From positions 1 through 36,212 of the forward strand of contig LIUG01000179.1 in the NCBI GenBank assembly GCA_001462245.1: a stretch of 36,212 nt of DNA, given 5' to 3'. Origin of the DNA: Candidatus Fibrimonas termitidis. GTDB lineage: Bacteria > Fibrobacterota > Fibrobacteria > Fibrobacterales > Fibrobacteraceae. Shown in pieces: positions 16,668 to 27,149 of this stretch. The position numbers and the translations under genes are program-made. The stretch's first letter is position 1. The number at the start of each line of letters is the position of its first letter. The notes beneath the pieces were generated by a model, which had not been told where the DNA came from, did no database searches, and saw only the letters and a list, made by a program, of their open reading frames with translations.

Positions 16668-18085
16668 TGATAAAGGTACTCATCCCTTACGCACTCAGAG
16701 CGTTCACCGAACGCAACGCCGAGGCAGAGGTTAATGGCAGCACGGCAGGCGAGGCTATCCAAGCCCTCGCAGACACTTACCCTGCGATAAAAGCACATCT
16801 ATTCGCAGAAGATGGGCAGTTGCGCGGGTTTATAAACGTGTTTGCAGGCGGCGTTAATGTGGACAAGCAACAAGGTTTGGACACTCCCATTGCAGATGGC
16901 GGTGAACTGATGATAATCCCGGCAATAGCCGGAGGTTCCGACGCTCCCGAGCTTACAAATGAGGAAATTGCCCGATATAGCCGCCACTTGTTATTGCCGG
17001 AAATTGGCGTTGAAGGGCAAAAAAAACTGAAAGCGGCTAAGGTTCTTATAATAGGCACGGGCGGGCTTGGCGCACCGCTCGCTCTTTATCTCTCTGCGGC
17101 GGGTGTGGGAACCATTGGGTTGGTGGATTTTGATGTTGTTGACGCATCAAATTTGCAGAGGCAAATAATTCACAGCACTCGTGATGTGGATAGGCCAAAG
17201 GTTGCATCGGCAAGGGACAGAATGAGGGGCATTAACCCGCTTGTGAATGTTGTTATGCACAACGCCATGCTTACAAGCGAAAACGCTTTGGACATAATCG
17301 CCGAATACGATATAGTAGCAGACGGAACCGATAATTTCCAAACACGCTACTTGGTAAACGATGCGTGCGTATTTTTGGGCAAACCCAATGTCTATGGCTC
17401 GGTGTTCCAATTTGAAGGTCAAGCAAGCGTCTTTGGCGCAAAGGATGGTCCTTGTTATCGCTGCCTTTATCCGTCTCCGCCGCCGCCCGGTCTTGTGCCT
17501 TCGTGCGCAGAGGGTGGGGTGATGGGTGTTTTGCCGGGCATTATCGGAACCATACAAGCTGCCGAGGTGATCAAGATGATAGTGGGCAATGCGAAACCCT
17601 TGGTTGGGCGGTTGTTGCATTTTGACGCATGGCGCATGTCTTTCCGAGAGCTTAAACTGGATAAAGAACCGAACTGCCCTGTGTGCGGAGCAAACCCGAC
17701 AATACGTGAACTTATAGATTACGAGCAATTCTGCGGACTTAAAAAGAACAAAGAAGAAGAACCGATAGAAACAATTACCGCCGTTGATTTGAAACAACGT
17801 TTGGATAGCGGCGAGCGTATTCAATTCATAGATATTCGTGAGCCGCACGAGCGTGCTATTGTGAAATTCCCAAATGCTTTAGTAATGCCGCTGGGTCAGA
17901 TATCCAGGCGCATGGAAGAGCTGGATCCTTCCGCTGTTGCGGTATTTTTGTGCAAGATAGGCCAACGCAGCATTCTTGGGATCAAGGCCTTGCGTGAGGC
18001 CGGGTATAAAGGCAAAATGCTGAATTTGCAAGACGGTCTGAACGCCTGGGCAAGAGACGTCGACCGTAGTATGCCGATATATTAG
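16667..18085 (+). CDS. Fusion: MoaD/CysO ubiquitin-like domain + MoeB/ThiF E1-like adenylyltransferase + rhodanese domain
   Basis: N-term Ubl ending LMIIPAIAGG; E1 domain YSRHLLLPEIGVEGQKKLKAAKVLIIGTGGLGAPLALYLSAAGVG; CYRCLYPSPPPPGLVPSCAEGGVMGVLPGIIG; CPVCGA; rhodanese IDIREPHERAIVKFPNALVMPL and VFLCKIGQRS. Confidence 0.93.
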   Translation: MIKVLIPYALRAFTERNAEAEVNGSTAGEAIQALADTYPAIKAHLFAEDGQLRGFINVFAGGVNVDKQQGLDTPIADGGELMIIPAIAGGSDAPELTNEEIARYSRHLLLPEIGVEGQKKLKAAKVLIIGTGGLGAPLALYLSAAGVGTIGLVDFDVVDASNLQRQIIHSTRDVDRPKVASARDRMRGINPLVNVVMHNAMLTSENALDIIAEYDIVADGTDNFQTRYLVNDACVFLGKPNVYGSVFQFEGQASVFGAKDGPCYRCLYPSPPPPGLVPSCAEGGVMGVLPGIIGTIQAAEVIKMIVGNAKPLVGRLLHFDAWRMSFRELKLDKEPNCPVCGANPTIRELIDYEQFCGLKKNKEEEPIETITAVDLKQRLDSGERIQFIDIREPHERAIVKFPNALVMPLGQISRRMEELDPSAVAVFLCKIGQRSILGIKALREAGYKGKMLNLQDGLNAWARDVDRSMPIY

Positions 18086-18104
18086 AAAAATAAATTGACA
18101 AATG

Positions 18105-18848
18105 TCAATGATATCCCTTTTCCTCCAGTTCCAAAGCTAACTCAGAGCCTCCGCTTCTGGCTATTCTGCCGTCCATCAAAACATGCACAAATTGGGGTTT
18201 TGCGTAGTCCAGGAGGCGTTGGTAGTGCGTAATTAGAACTACTGAACGCTCCGGATTCATCAAATTATTTATTCCGTTAGCCACAATCCTAAGGGCGTCA
18301 ATATCAAGCCCGGAGTCCGTTTCGTCTAAAAATGCCAATGCGGGTTCCAGCATTGCCATTTGCAAAATTTCATTTCTTTTCTTTTCGCCGCCGCTAAACC
18401 CTTCGTTCAAGCCTCGTTCCTTGTAGCGGCTGTCCATTTCCAAGAGCTGCATGGCTTTTTCCATTTTTTCCTTAAATTCATTTTCACCGAGTCTCGGCAA
18501 ATTAAGAGCTTTGTGCTTTGCATCTATGGCCACCCGCAAAAATTCCTCGTTGCCCAGGCCCGCAATTTCCAATGGATATTGAAAACCTATAAAAAAGCCG
18601 AGATTTGCTCTATCCGCCACCGAAAGCTCAAGAAAATTTTTTCCCAGAAACTCTACGCTGCCTTCTGTGACTTTGTAGTCGGGGTGCCCGGCTATAACCT
18701 TGGAGAGCGTGCTTTTGCCTGCGCCGTTTGGCCCCATAATGGCATGAATTTCCCCTTTGCCAACCGATAAGTTTAAACCTTTGAGGATCTCTGTGCCGTC
18801 TGCTAAAGAGGCGCGCAAGTCTTTTATTTGAAGCATTGGAAGGGTCAT
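18105..18848 (-). CDS. sufC: Fe-S cluster assembly ATPase SufC
   Basis: 247 aa ABC ATPase; MGPNGAGKSTLSKVIAGHPDYKVTEGSVEF, EGFSGGEKKRNEILQMAMLEPALAFLDETDSGLDIDALRIVANGIN are SufC hallmarks. Confidence 0.95.
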   Translation of the reverse strand: MTLPMLQIKDLRASLADGTEILKGLNLSVGKGEIHAIMGPNGAGKSTLSKVIAGHPDYKVTEGSVEFLGKNFLELSVADRANLGFFIGFQYPLEIAGLGNEEFLRVAIDAKHKALNLPRLGENEFKEKMEKAMQLLEMDSRYKERGLNEGFSGGEKKRNEILQMAMLEPALAFLDETDSGLDIDALRIVANGINNLMNPERSVVLITHYQRLLDYAKPQFVHVLMDGRIARSGGSELALELEEKGYH

Positions 18849-20101
18849 TTTAAATTTCCGCCTATTCTCTTTTTAAAAAGATTAAAATCAATTAAATTCC
18901 ACACAAAAACTCCGCAAGAAAGAAACAAACCTGAAATGAACATAATAAAAATAAAAATATTTGAATCCTGATAATTCAAATAAAAATTATACAAAGCGAA
19001 CAGCGCAAAAGGGGGAAAAGCCAGAACTCCCGCCGTGATTTTATTTTCGTTTATGGACCTGTACCTTTTTTTGCGAAATAGTTTATACTCTTCCAGTATA
19101 AAGGGAGGCTGTTCAATTTCCTGTTTAATATCGGAATTTTCGGTTGCCTGATTGTTCGCTATGCTTACTTTGGCATAAACACTGTTATAATATTCGGAGA
19201 TATTTCGTCTGTATTCCTTATAAGCTTCTATCGCTTCTTCGTATAAATTTCGTTCCGAATTTACTGCAATTTTATCCCTAACTAATATTATAAAAAAAAC
19301 TGCCGCGATTATTAAAGGCACTGTTAAATGCACTGATAAAATTACGGATATTGCGATTATAATTGCAGATAAAACCGGTCTAAAAATACCTTTTAGCGTG
19401 GAACCTATAGGCTCTTTTGGTTTAAGACCTGCCGTTCTTCTATTTACAAGCATCTCCTTTTTATTCCGTATAAAATCCGAGAGAATAATTGATTTTCCGA
19501 AAATTTCATAATGCTCATCGATTTTATCGACAAAAGAATCTATGAAATACTCATACTCCGCTCTATTTTTCGCATTTTTTTCCTCTTTATTCCACCAGTC
19601 AATCAATTTATTTATCAAACCATTGTTATTTTTCGCAAGATTATTAAACAAATTTGTCGCTAACTGAGTTGCCAATATGGCCGGTTCAATGGTGGCTGCT
19701 GCTATATCCACTATTGATTTTGCAAGCAGAGCGCATCCCTCTTTGAGATATTCCCTGCCTTTTTCCGAATTCCTATCTCCTTCGTAATGCAATCTCGCTT
19801 CCATAAAAAAGGCCATATTTGTCATCATTATAGATGCTCTTTGCCGAATTTCTTTTTTTTCATTTTCGTTTTCGGCAAATTGGATAGCTTTATTTAATTG
19901 TTCAATCATCATGCCAAAAGGATTTTCAAGCATTTTCGGGGAATTCAATATGCCTATCACCTTTATTTGCGCTTTGATCGAATATGTTAAGGCACACTCT
20001 GCCTCCTCTGCTTCTTGGATTTTCACCAAGATTTTTTCCAAATCCGTTAGATCCTGAATTTTAACAAGCTCTTGACTATAATTTGTCACGGTTGTATCCA
20101 T
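18845..20101 (-). CDS. Hypothetical multi-TM protein translationally coupled to sufC
   Basis: 418 aa; hydrophobic segments AIIIAISVILSVHLTVPLIIAAVFFIILV and FIFIMFISGLFLSCGVFVWNLI; 4-nt overlap with sufC. Confidence 0.75.
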   Translation of the reverse strand: MDTTVTNYSQELVKIQDLTDLEKILVKIQEAEEAECALTYSIKAQIKVIGILNSPKMLENPFGMMIEQLNKAIQFAENENEKKEIRQRASIMMTNMAFFMEARLHYEGDRNSEKGREYLKEGCALLAKSIVDIAAATIEPAILATQLATNLFNNLAKNNNGLINKLIDWWNKEEKNAKNRAEYEYFIDSFVDKIDEHYEIFGKSIILSDFIRNKKEMLVNRRTAGLKPKEPIGSTLKGIFRPVLSAIIIAISVILSVHLTVPLIIAAVFFIILVRDKIAVNSERNLYEEAIEAYKEYRRNISEYYNSVYAKVSIANNQATENSDIKQEIEQPPFILEEYKLFRKKRYRSINENKITAGVLAFPPFALFALYNFYLNYQDSNIFIFIMFISGLFLSCGVFVWNLIDFNLFKKRIGGNLK

Positions 20102-20159
20102 GGTTTTAGAATATAGTAAGTGGATTAAACGCTTATGTTTTTTCTACCTTAGCACCCAA

Positions 20160-20564
20160 ATGGATTTTGCCCATATATTAAAGCACGAAACCTGCGCAAA
20201 ATGCAAAAATTGCTGCATATTCAAAAAAGAGTCCCTTGTCTATGTTCCAAAAGGGATAGAGGTAAAAGAACAAAGCGATGGAATGTTTGCATGCGTTTAT
20301 CGCTGTGAAAATGCGGGTTGCACTCTGGGGAAAGATAAACCTACGGAATGCGCAGCTTGGCCCTTTAGCGTTTCCAAACGAGGCAAAGAGCTGCTTTTGG
20401 TTTTGGAACACAGTTGCCCGGAATTGAATAAAGAGGAAAAAACGGAAAGGGTAAAAAAATTCGCCTTGGAAATTATTGCGCCGGCATTGCTGGAATATTC
20501 AAAGCGAAATTCGGATACGCTCAGGGAATATGATGAAAAAAATGAGGTGATTGCGGTTTTTTAG
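20160..20564 (+). CDS. YkgJ-family Cys-rich (CxxCxxCC) cluster-binding protein
   Basis: HETCAKCKNCCIFKKESLVYVPKG...CENAGCTLGKDKPTECAAWPF; start adjusted to internal ATG MDFAHILK. Confidence 0.85.
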   Translation: MDFAHILKHETCAKCKNCCIFKKESLVYVPKGIEVKEQSDGMFACVYRCENAGCTLGKDKPTECAAWPFSVSKRGKELLLVLEHSCPELNKEEKTERVKKFALEIIAPALLEYSKRNSDTLREYDEKNEVIAVF

Positions 20565-20596
20565 GGCAAAAATTGAAAAAATTTTGAAAAAAAAAC

Positions 20597-20625
20597 TTGC
20601 CAAACTGCAAAAATTTTTCTATATT
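20597..20625 (+). promoter_or_regulatory. Sigma70-type promoter of first MCP gene
   Basis: TTGCCA (20597-20602), 17 bp spacer, TATATT (20620-20625). Confidence 0.75.
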
Positions 20626-20660
20626 TTGCGCAAATTTTCCTTTAACCAGAGAGGTAAATC

Positions 20661-22394
20661 ATGAAAAACATTAAAATAGGCACCAAACTAATAGCCTCCT
20701 ACCTAGCAATCACCATTATAGCAATATGCGCTTGCGTATATTTGCTGCTAAAAATGTCGCAAATTAACGATGGCACTACGCAGCTTTACGAAAAAGCCGT
20801 GCAACCATTGGAAAATATGGCTACTGTGGCTAGAGAGGTGCAAATGCTTCGCATAACCATCTATCAAGCTATATTGTCTGAATCCAAAGAAGAGTTGCGT
20901 AAAATTGCGAGAACTAATGATTCTCTTCGGGCCGAAGTGACCAAGATTTATGATATAGAAACCAAGAGATTAATTAAGCAGAAAAATAAGGACATTATGG
21001 CAGGAGCCAAAAAAGCTTTAGAGGACTACGGAAATGCATATCCTAAATTCATCACCAGTTTAGAAAATGGCGCTGAGCGTAAAATCCCCCGGGATTTATA
21101 CGAAATCGCTAATAAATTGGCACAATATAATAGGGAGCTTGTTCTCTCTAAAGGCGAGGTATCGGAGGAAATAAACTCAAATTCCGACAAGACATACAAT
21201 TTTGCAATGCAAATGAGCATAGCGGTATTATCTGTTATGATTATTCTTTCGATTATCATAGGCCTATACATGACATTCTCCATAACAAAACCTTTAGGCA
21301 ATGTTGTAGAAGTCATGAAAAAGGGCGAGGAAGGCGATATGCGTGCTCGCTCAGGTATCAATCAAGAAGATGAAATTGGAAAGGTAGCGCGTGCAGTTGA
21401 TAATTTCTTTGAAAAAATACAGCGTATTCTCAGGACTTTGCACGAAAATTCAGATTCTTTGGCCGGAGCTTCCGAAGAACTCTCTTCCGTGAGCAGAATG
21501 TTAGCGGCCGGCTCAGAGGAGACCGTTAACCAGAGCAACAATGTAGCCAGCACCGCCGAAGAAATGGCTGTGAACATAAATGCAATGGCAAGTTCCGCAG
21601 AAGAGGCAAGCGTAAACGCAAACGAAGTTGCGGGTGCCGCCGAGGAACTCAGCACCAATATGAACACCATCGCCAGCGCAGTAGAAGAGATGAGCGCAAG
21701 CATAAACCAAATTGCGGGCAATACCGGCGAAGTGCGCAAGGTTGCAACAGATGCAACAACCAAGGCATCGGCAGCTACAAACGCTATGAGCAAACTCGGC
21801 GCAGCCGCCAAAGAGATAGGCCAAGTGACCGATGTAATAAAGAAAATAGCGGACAAAACCAATCTTTTGGCACTAAACGCAACTATTGAGGCGGCATCTG
21901 CAGGTGAGGCCGGCAAAGGCTTTGCCGTTGTTGCGGGTGAGATCAAGGAACTTGCGAACCAGAGCGCCCAAAGCGCAGACGACATAGCTCACCGCATAGA
22001 GGGCATTCAAACCGGCACCAACGATGCGGTTAAGGTAATCCACGATGTTTCGGACATAATAGAGAAAATTAACGTGTCTGTTGTGGCCATAGCGGGTCAT
22101 GTTGACCAGCAAACCAAGGCGAGCAACGAGATTGCGAGCAATGTTGCTCAGGCAAATACCGGAACAAAGCGCATAGCCGGTGCCATAGGCGAGGTGGCAA
22201 AAGGTTCCAACGATGCTAGTCGCAATGCAGGCGAAGCCGCAAAAGGCGCAAACAATGTAAGCAGCAATACCGTTGGCATGAGCAAGGTTGCCAAGGAGAG
22301 TGCGCAGGGCGCAAGTCAAGTTAGCGTAGCTGCCGCCGATTTGTCAAGGGTTGCCGGTGAGTTGAAGCAAGTGGTTGATCAATTTAAAGTGTAA
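20661..22394 (+). CDS. Methyl-accepting chemotaxis protein
   Basis: 577 aa; two TM segments, HAMP region, signalling hairpin DVIKKIADKTNLLALNATIEAASAGEAGKGFAVVAGEIKELANQSA. Confidence 0.97.
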   Translation: MKNIKIGTKLIASYLAITIIAICACVYLLLKMSQINDGTTQLYEKAVQPLENMATVAREVQMLRITIYQAILSESKEELRKIARTNDSLRAEVTKIYDIETKRLIKQKNKDIMAGAKKALEDYGNAYPKFITSLENGAERKIPRDLYEIANKLAQYNRELVLSKGEVSEEINSNSDKTYNFAMQMSIAVLSVMIILSIIIGLYMTFSITKPLGNVVEVMKKGEEGDMRARSGINQEDEIGKVARAVDNFFEKIQRILRTLHENSDSLAGASEELSSVSRMLAAGSEETVNQSNNVASTAEEMAVNINAMASSAEEASVNANEVAGAAEELSTNMNTIASAVEEMSASINQIAGNTGEVRKVATDATTKASAATNAMSKLGAAAKEIGQVTDVIKKIADKTNLLALNATIEAASAGEAGKGFAVVAGEIKELANQSAQSADDIAHRIEGIQTGTNDAVKVIHDVSDIIEKINVSVVAIAGHVDQQTKASNEIASNVAQANTGTKRIAGAIGEVAKGSNDASRNAGEAAKGANNVSSNTVGMSKVAKESAQGASQVSVAAADLSRVAGELKQVVDQFKV

Positions 22395-22401
22395 AAAAGA
22401 G

Positions 22402-22430
22402 TTGACAAACGGCAAAAATTATTCTATTTT
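22402..22430 (+). promoter_or_regulatory. Sigma70-type promoter of second MCP gene
   Basis: TTGACA (22402-22407), 17 bp spacer, TATTTT (22425-22430). Confidence 0.7.
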
Positions 22431-22463
22431 TACGTGTGTTATAAAAATTAGGAGAAGAAAGCG

Positions 22464-24197
22464 ATGAAAAACATCAAAATTGGCGTGAAATTGGTATGCT
22501 CTTTCCTGCTCGTTTCTTTGTTAATGGCGATTTTGGGGATATACCTCATTGCCACAATGCGAAGCATGGACGAAAGAGATACTGTTCTATATGAACAAGG
22601 CGCAGATCCTTTGGCTACATTGGTAGGTACCAACGGAGAAACCGGTCTATTGCGAGTGTTTGCCCGCAATATCGCCTTGGCAAAAACATCGGAAGAGCGC
22701 CGTATTTGGTTAGATAGCATATACTCACACAAAAAAACATTAAAAGATGATACGGACGACCTGATAAAAACGGCTCTTTCGGATGAGGTAAGAAAAGAAG
22801 CAAGGGATTTGGATATAGCGATAAACAGATATATGGATGCAACGGCCGATTATGTAAAAGTCATAGACCAAGGCGGGCCTACTACTTTTACGCCGGCTTT
22901 GAACAGTGCCGCTAAGGATATGATGACTTTAGTGGATGCTCTTTCTCAAAGGAAGGTGAGCAGCGCAAAAGAGATGGCAGATAGCAATACAGAGATAGCA
23001 AACAATGCAATAACAGTTGCGATCACCTTTTTAATAGTAATTTTTGTGCTCTCACTGATTATAGGTTTTTACATGACTTTTTCCATTACACGTCCGCTAA
23101 AGATTATTGTGGATGATGTCAAGGCAGTGGAAGCCGGTGATTTAACCACAGCCGTCAACTTTGACCGCAAAGATGAGCTTGGAGAACTGGGAAAGGCACA
23201 GGACTCTTTGTCAGGCAAATTTCGCACCGTTCTCAAGGGTATGCGTATAAATTCGGATACTTTAGCCGGTTCATCGGAAGAACTTTCCGCCGTAAGCAGG
23301 CAATTGGCAAGCGGGGCAGAGGAAACCGTTAACCAGAGCAATACGGTAGCCAGCACCGCCGAAGAAATGGCCGTCAATATAAATGCGATGGTAAGCGCAA
23401 CGGAAGAGGCTAGCGTTAATGCAAACGAAGTAGCCGGTACCGCAGAACAGATGAGCGCAAACATGAACACCATAGCCGCCGCCATAGAAGAGATGAGCGC
23501 CAGCATAAACCAGATAGCCAGCAACACAAGCGAAGTTCGTGAGATTGCAACAGATGCAACGAGCAAATCCGCAGATGCAACAAATGCGATGAACAAACTC
23601 GGCATAGCCGCCAAAGAGATAGGCCAGGTGACCGATGTGATAAAGAAAATAGCGGATAAAACAAACCTTCTCGCATTGAACGCAACCATAGAAGCGGCAT
23701 CTGCGGGCGAGGCCGGCAAAGGCTTTGCGGTTGTAGCAGGCGAAATAAAAGAACTGGCCAACCAGAGTGCCACAAGCGCAGACGATATAGCTCACCGCAT
23801 AGAAGGCATTCAGACGGGCACCAACGAAGCAGTTGATGTGATTAAGAAAGTTTCGGACATAATAGAGAAAATCAATGGATCCATCGTAGCCATATCGGGC
23901 CACGTGAGCCAGCAAACCAAGGCGAGCAACGAGATTGCGAGCAATGTAGCTCAGGCGAACACGGGTTCAAAACGTGTAGCCAGTGCCATAGGCGAGGTAG
24001 CCAAGGGTGCAAACGATATCAGTCGCAACGCAGGCGAAGTGGCCAAGGGCGCAACCAATGTGAGCAATAACGCTGTTGGCATGAGCAAGGCCGCCAAGGA
24101 AAGCGCGCAAGGTGCAAGCCAAGTGAACCAAAGCGCAAGTGATTTGGCAAAAATCGCTGAGGAACTGAAGCGAACAATTTCTCAGTTTAAGGTATAG
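22464..24197 (+). CDS. Methyl-accepting chemotaxis protein (tandem paralog)
   Basis: 577 aa; same architecture; signalling domain nearly identical to the upstream MCP, sensor domain divergent. Confidence 0.97.
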   Translation: MKNIKIGVKLVCSFLLVSLLMAILGIYLIATMRSMDERDTVLYEQGADPLATLVGTNGETGLLRVFARNIALAKTSEERRIWLDSIYSHKKTLKDDTDDLIKTALSDEVRKEARDLDIAINRYMDATADYVKVIDQGGPTTFTPALNSAAKDMMTLVDALSQRKVSSAKEMADSNTEIANNAITVAITFLIVIFVLSLIIGFYMTFSITRPLKIIVDDVKAVEAGDLTTAVNFDRKDELGELGKAQDSLSGKFRTVLKGMRINSDTLAGSSEELSAVSRQLASGAEETVNQSNTVASTAEEMAVNINAMVSATEEASVNANEVAGTAEQMSANMNTIAAAIEEMSASINQIASNTSEVREIATDATSKSADATNAMNKLGIAAKEIGQVTDVIKKIADKTNLLALNATIEAASAGEAGKGFAVVAGEIKELANQSATSADDIAHRIEGIQTGTNEAVDVIKKVSDIIEKINGSIVAISGHVSQQTKASNEIASNVAQANTGSKRVASAIGEVAKGANDISRNAGEVAKGATNVSNNAVGMSKAAKESAQGASQVNQSASDLAKIAEELKRTISQFKV

Positions 24198-24201
24198 GTA
24201 G

Positions 24202-25717
<1,516 letters not shown>

Positions 25718-25731
<14 letters not shown>

Positions 25732-25750
25732 TGCCCATATTCCGAGTGCT
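25718..25750 (-). terminator. Intrinsic terminator of the porin gene, overlapping nadB 3' end
   Basis: AGCACcCGGAATA / TATTCCGaGTGCT hairpin preceded on the + strand by an A-tract (T-tract for minus-strand transcription). Confidence 0.8.
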
Positions 25751-25761
25751 TGTATATGGAT

Positions 25762-27000
25762 TTATTTGAATGCGTAATTAAGTACTAATTCAAATCGATT
25801 TAGCTTACCGCTATCAACTTTTTCCGCTTTTCCGTCTTTTATCTCATCCGCATAATCCGTTTTCAGGTTAGCATATTCAAAACCGATATACATGGTTTCA
25901 GCAATATTGTACTTCAAGTTTCCGAATATCACCGTATTCTTGTTCGGACTTTTCTTTTTCTCCCTGTTTTCGTCAATGGCTTCAAGACCCATGCCGCCGG
26001 CGATAGAAAAGCCAAGTGGAAGTTTTACGGTTGCTGCGCCCCAGCCGCCCATTGATTGTACGCCAGCTCCTTCTCTGGGTGTTCCGTCTTCTCTGTCGGC
26101 AGGAGTGCTGGTTATGTTTATACTTCCGTTGTTGTATTGTTTAAGATTCTGCCCATAAAAAAGTTCTCCGGAAAGATTTATGATGCTAATCACAGGCAAA
26201 GATAAACTTGCAACGCCAGACCAAGAAGTTGGCGGTGCAACCCAGTCATCCTCGTCTTTTGCAGCTACACCGGCAGAATCATTAGCAGCGAGTTCTTCAA
26301 AAGCATAATGTCCGCTAAGGATAATCTCTATGTTTTGTTTTTCCCCCGCCCAGACAGCAGGGATTTTCCCTTTCACGGAGCCTTGGAAGGCTGGGAAGGC
26401 TGGCGAAGCAGGTGCTTTGTCCTCTGTGGCTGCAACGGCTATTTCAACCGGACCAATGGCTTGGGTCAACCGGAGCTGTGGACGGCGGGTACCAAGAGAA
26501 CCTTGAGATTTCAACCCGCCTTGGTTAAGTGTAGGAGCACTCAAAGGAGCTATCAAATCGCTAGCTTGACCCATTAACAAGGTGAAACCGATGTCTTTGA
26601 ATTTTACCTGCCCATAAGATTGCCTTATGCGGAAGCCACCCACTCCATTGCCTGCTCGATCATTATTGTTTGAAAAGTCGGATTCAAATTTACCGGATAT
26701 TTCAGGTGCGCCCTCTTTTTGAGGACCGGCTAAATTAAAACCTATTCTTGTTTGGTTCACATTAAAAAGGAAACGGCCTTCGCCGTCCTCGGCTTTTGAC
26801 GGAATAATTTCCGTCCAGTTTTTGCCGCCGTTATTGCCGTCTTCGTAAACGGCATTTGCCTGCAAAAAGCCGTATAGAGAAATTTTTGTTCCCCCTACAT
26901 TCACAACAGGTATGTCTTCTGCCGCTGCCATTGATGTACCAACTAACAAAGCGGCAACAGACAGCTTTGCCAATTTTGCGGTTTTGTTTTGAATCTTCAT
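25762..27000 (-). CDS. Outer-membrane beta-barrel porin-like protein (DcaP-like)
   Basis: 412 aa; signal peptide; VGGTKISLYGFLQANAVYEDG, FNVNQTRIGFNLAGP, alternating amphipathic strands to the C-terminus FELVLNYAFK. Confidence 0.82.
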   Translation of the reverse strand: MKIQNKTAKLAKLSVAALLVGTSMAAAEDIPVVNVGGTKISLYGFLQANAVYEDGNNGGKNWTEIIPSKAEDGEGRFLFNVNQTRIGFNLAGPQKEGAPEISGKFESDFSNNNDRAGNGVGGFRIRQSYGQVKFKDIGFTLLMGQASDLIAPLSAPTLNQGGLKSQGSLGTRRPQLRLTQAIGPVEIAVAATEDKAPASPAFPAFQGSVKGKIPAVWAGEKQNIEIILSGHYAFEELAANDSAGVAAKDEDDWVAPPTSWSGVASLSLPVISIINLSGELFYGQNLKQYNNGSINITSTPADREDGTPREGAGVQSMGGWGAATVKLPLGFSIAGGMGLEAIDENREKKKSPNKNTVIFGNLKYNIAETMYIGFEYANLKTDYADEIKDGKAEKVDSGKLNRFELVLNYAFK

Positions 27001-27069
27001 AGAATTCCTCTAGCTGAGTTAAATCGGATACAAAGTTAGAAACCACTTATTAAATTTCCATTAGGGATT

Positions 27070-27108
27070 AACTAAAAAACAGTTAAAGGTTTGCTAAGAA
27101 AAAGTTAA
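27070..27108 (-). promoter_or_regulatory. Four tandem direct-repeat hexamers with 11-bp period upstream of porin
   Basis: Minus strand: TTAACT-ttttc-TTAGCA-aacct-TTAACT-gtttt-TTAGTT. Confidence 0.65.
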
Positions 27109-27149
27109 GATGATATAGTTGCAATAAACGTTTACTAAATTAAACTTGA

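Noticed and set aside
18093-18109. TTGACA at 18095 as a promoter / ATTGAC-aaat-GTCAAT hairpin as a strong terminator
   Set aside because: Located between convergent genes, short 6-bp stem without T-tract and no matching -10; too weak to call.
21362-23773. Long antisense ORFs (207 aa and 234 aa and others) opposite the MCP genes
   Set aside because: Ala/Ser-rich antisense frames at equivalent positions of both paralogs; explained by codon bias of the coiled-coil signalling domain.
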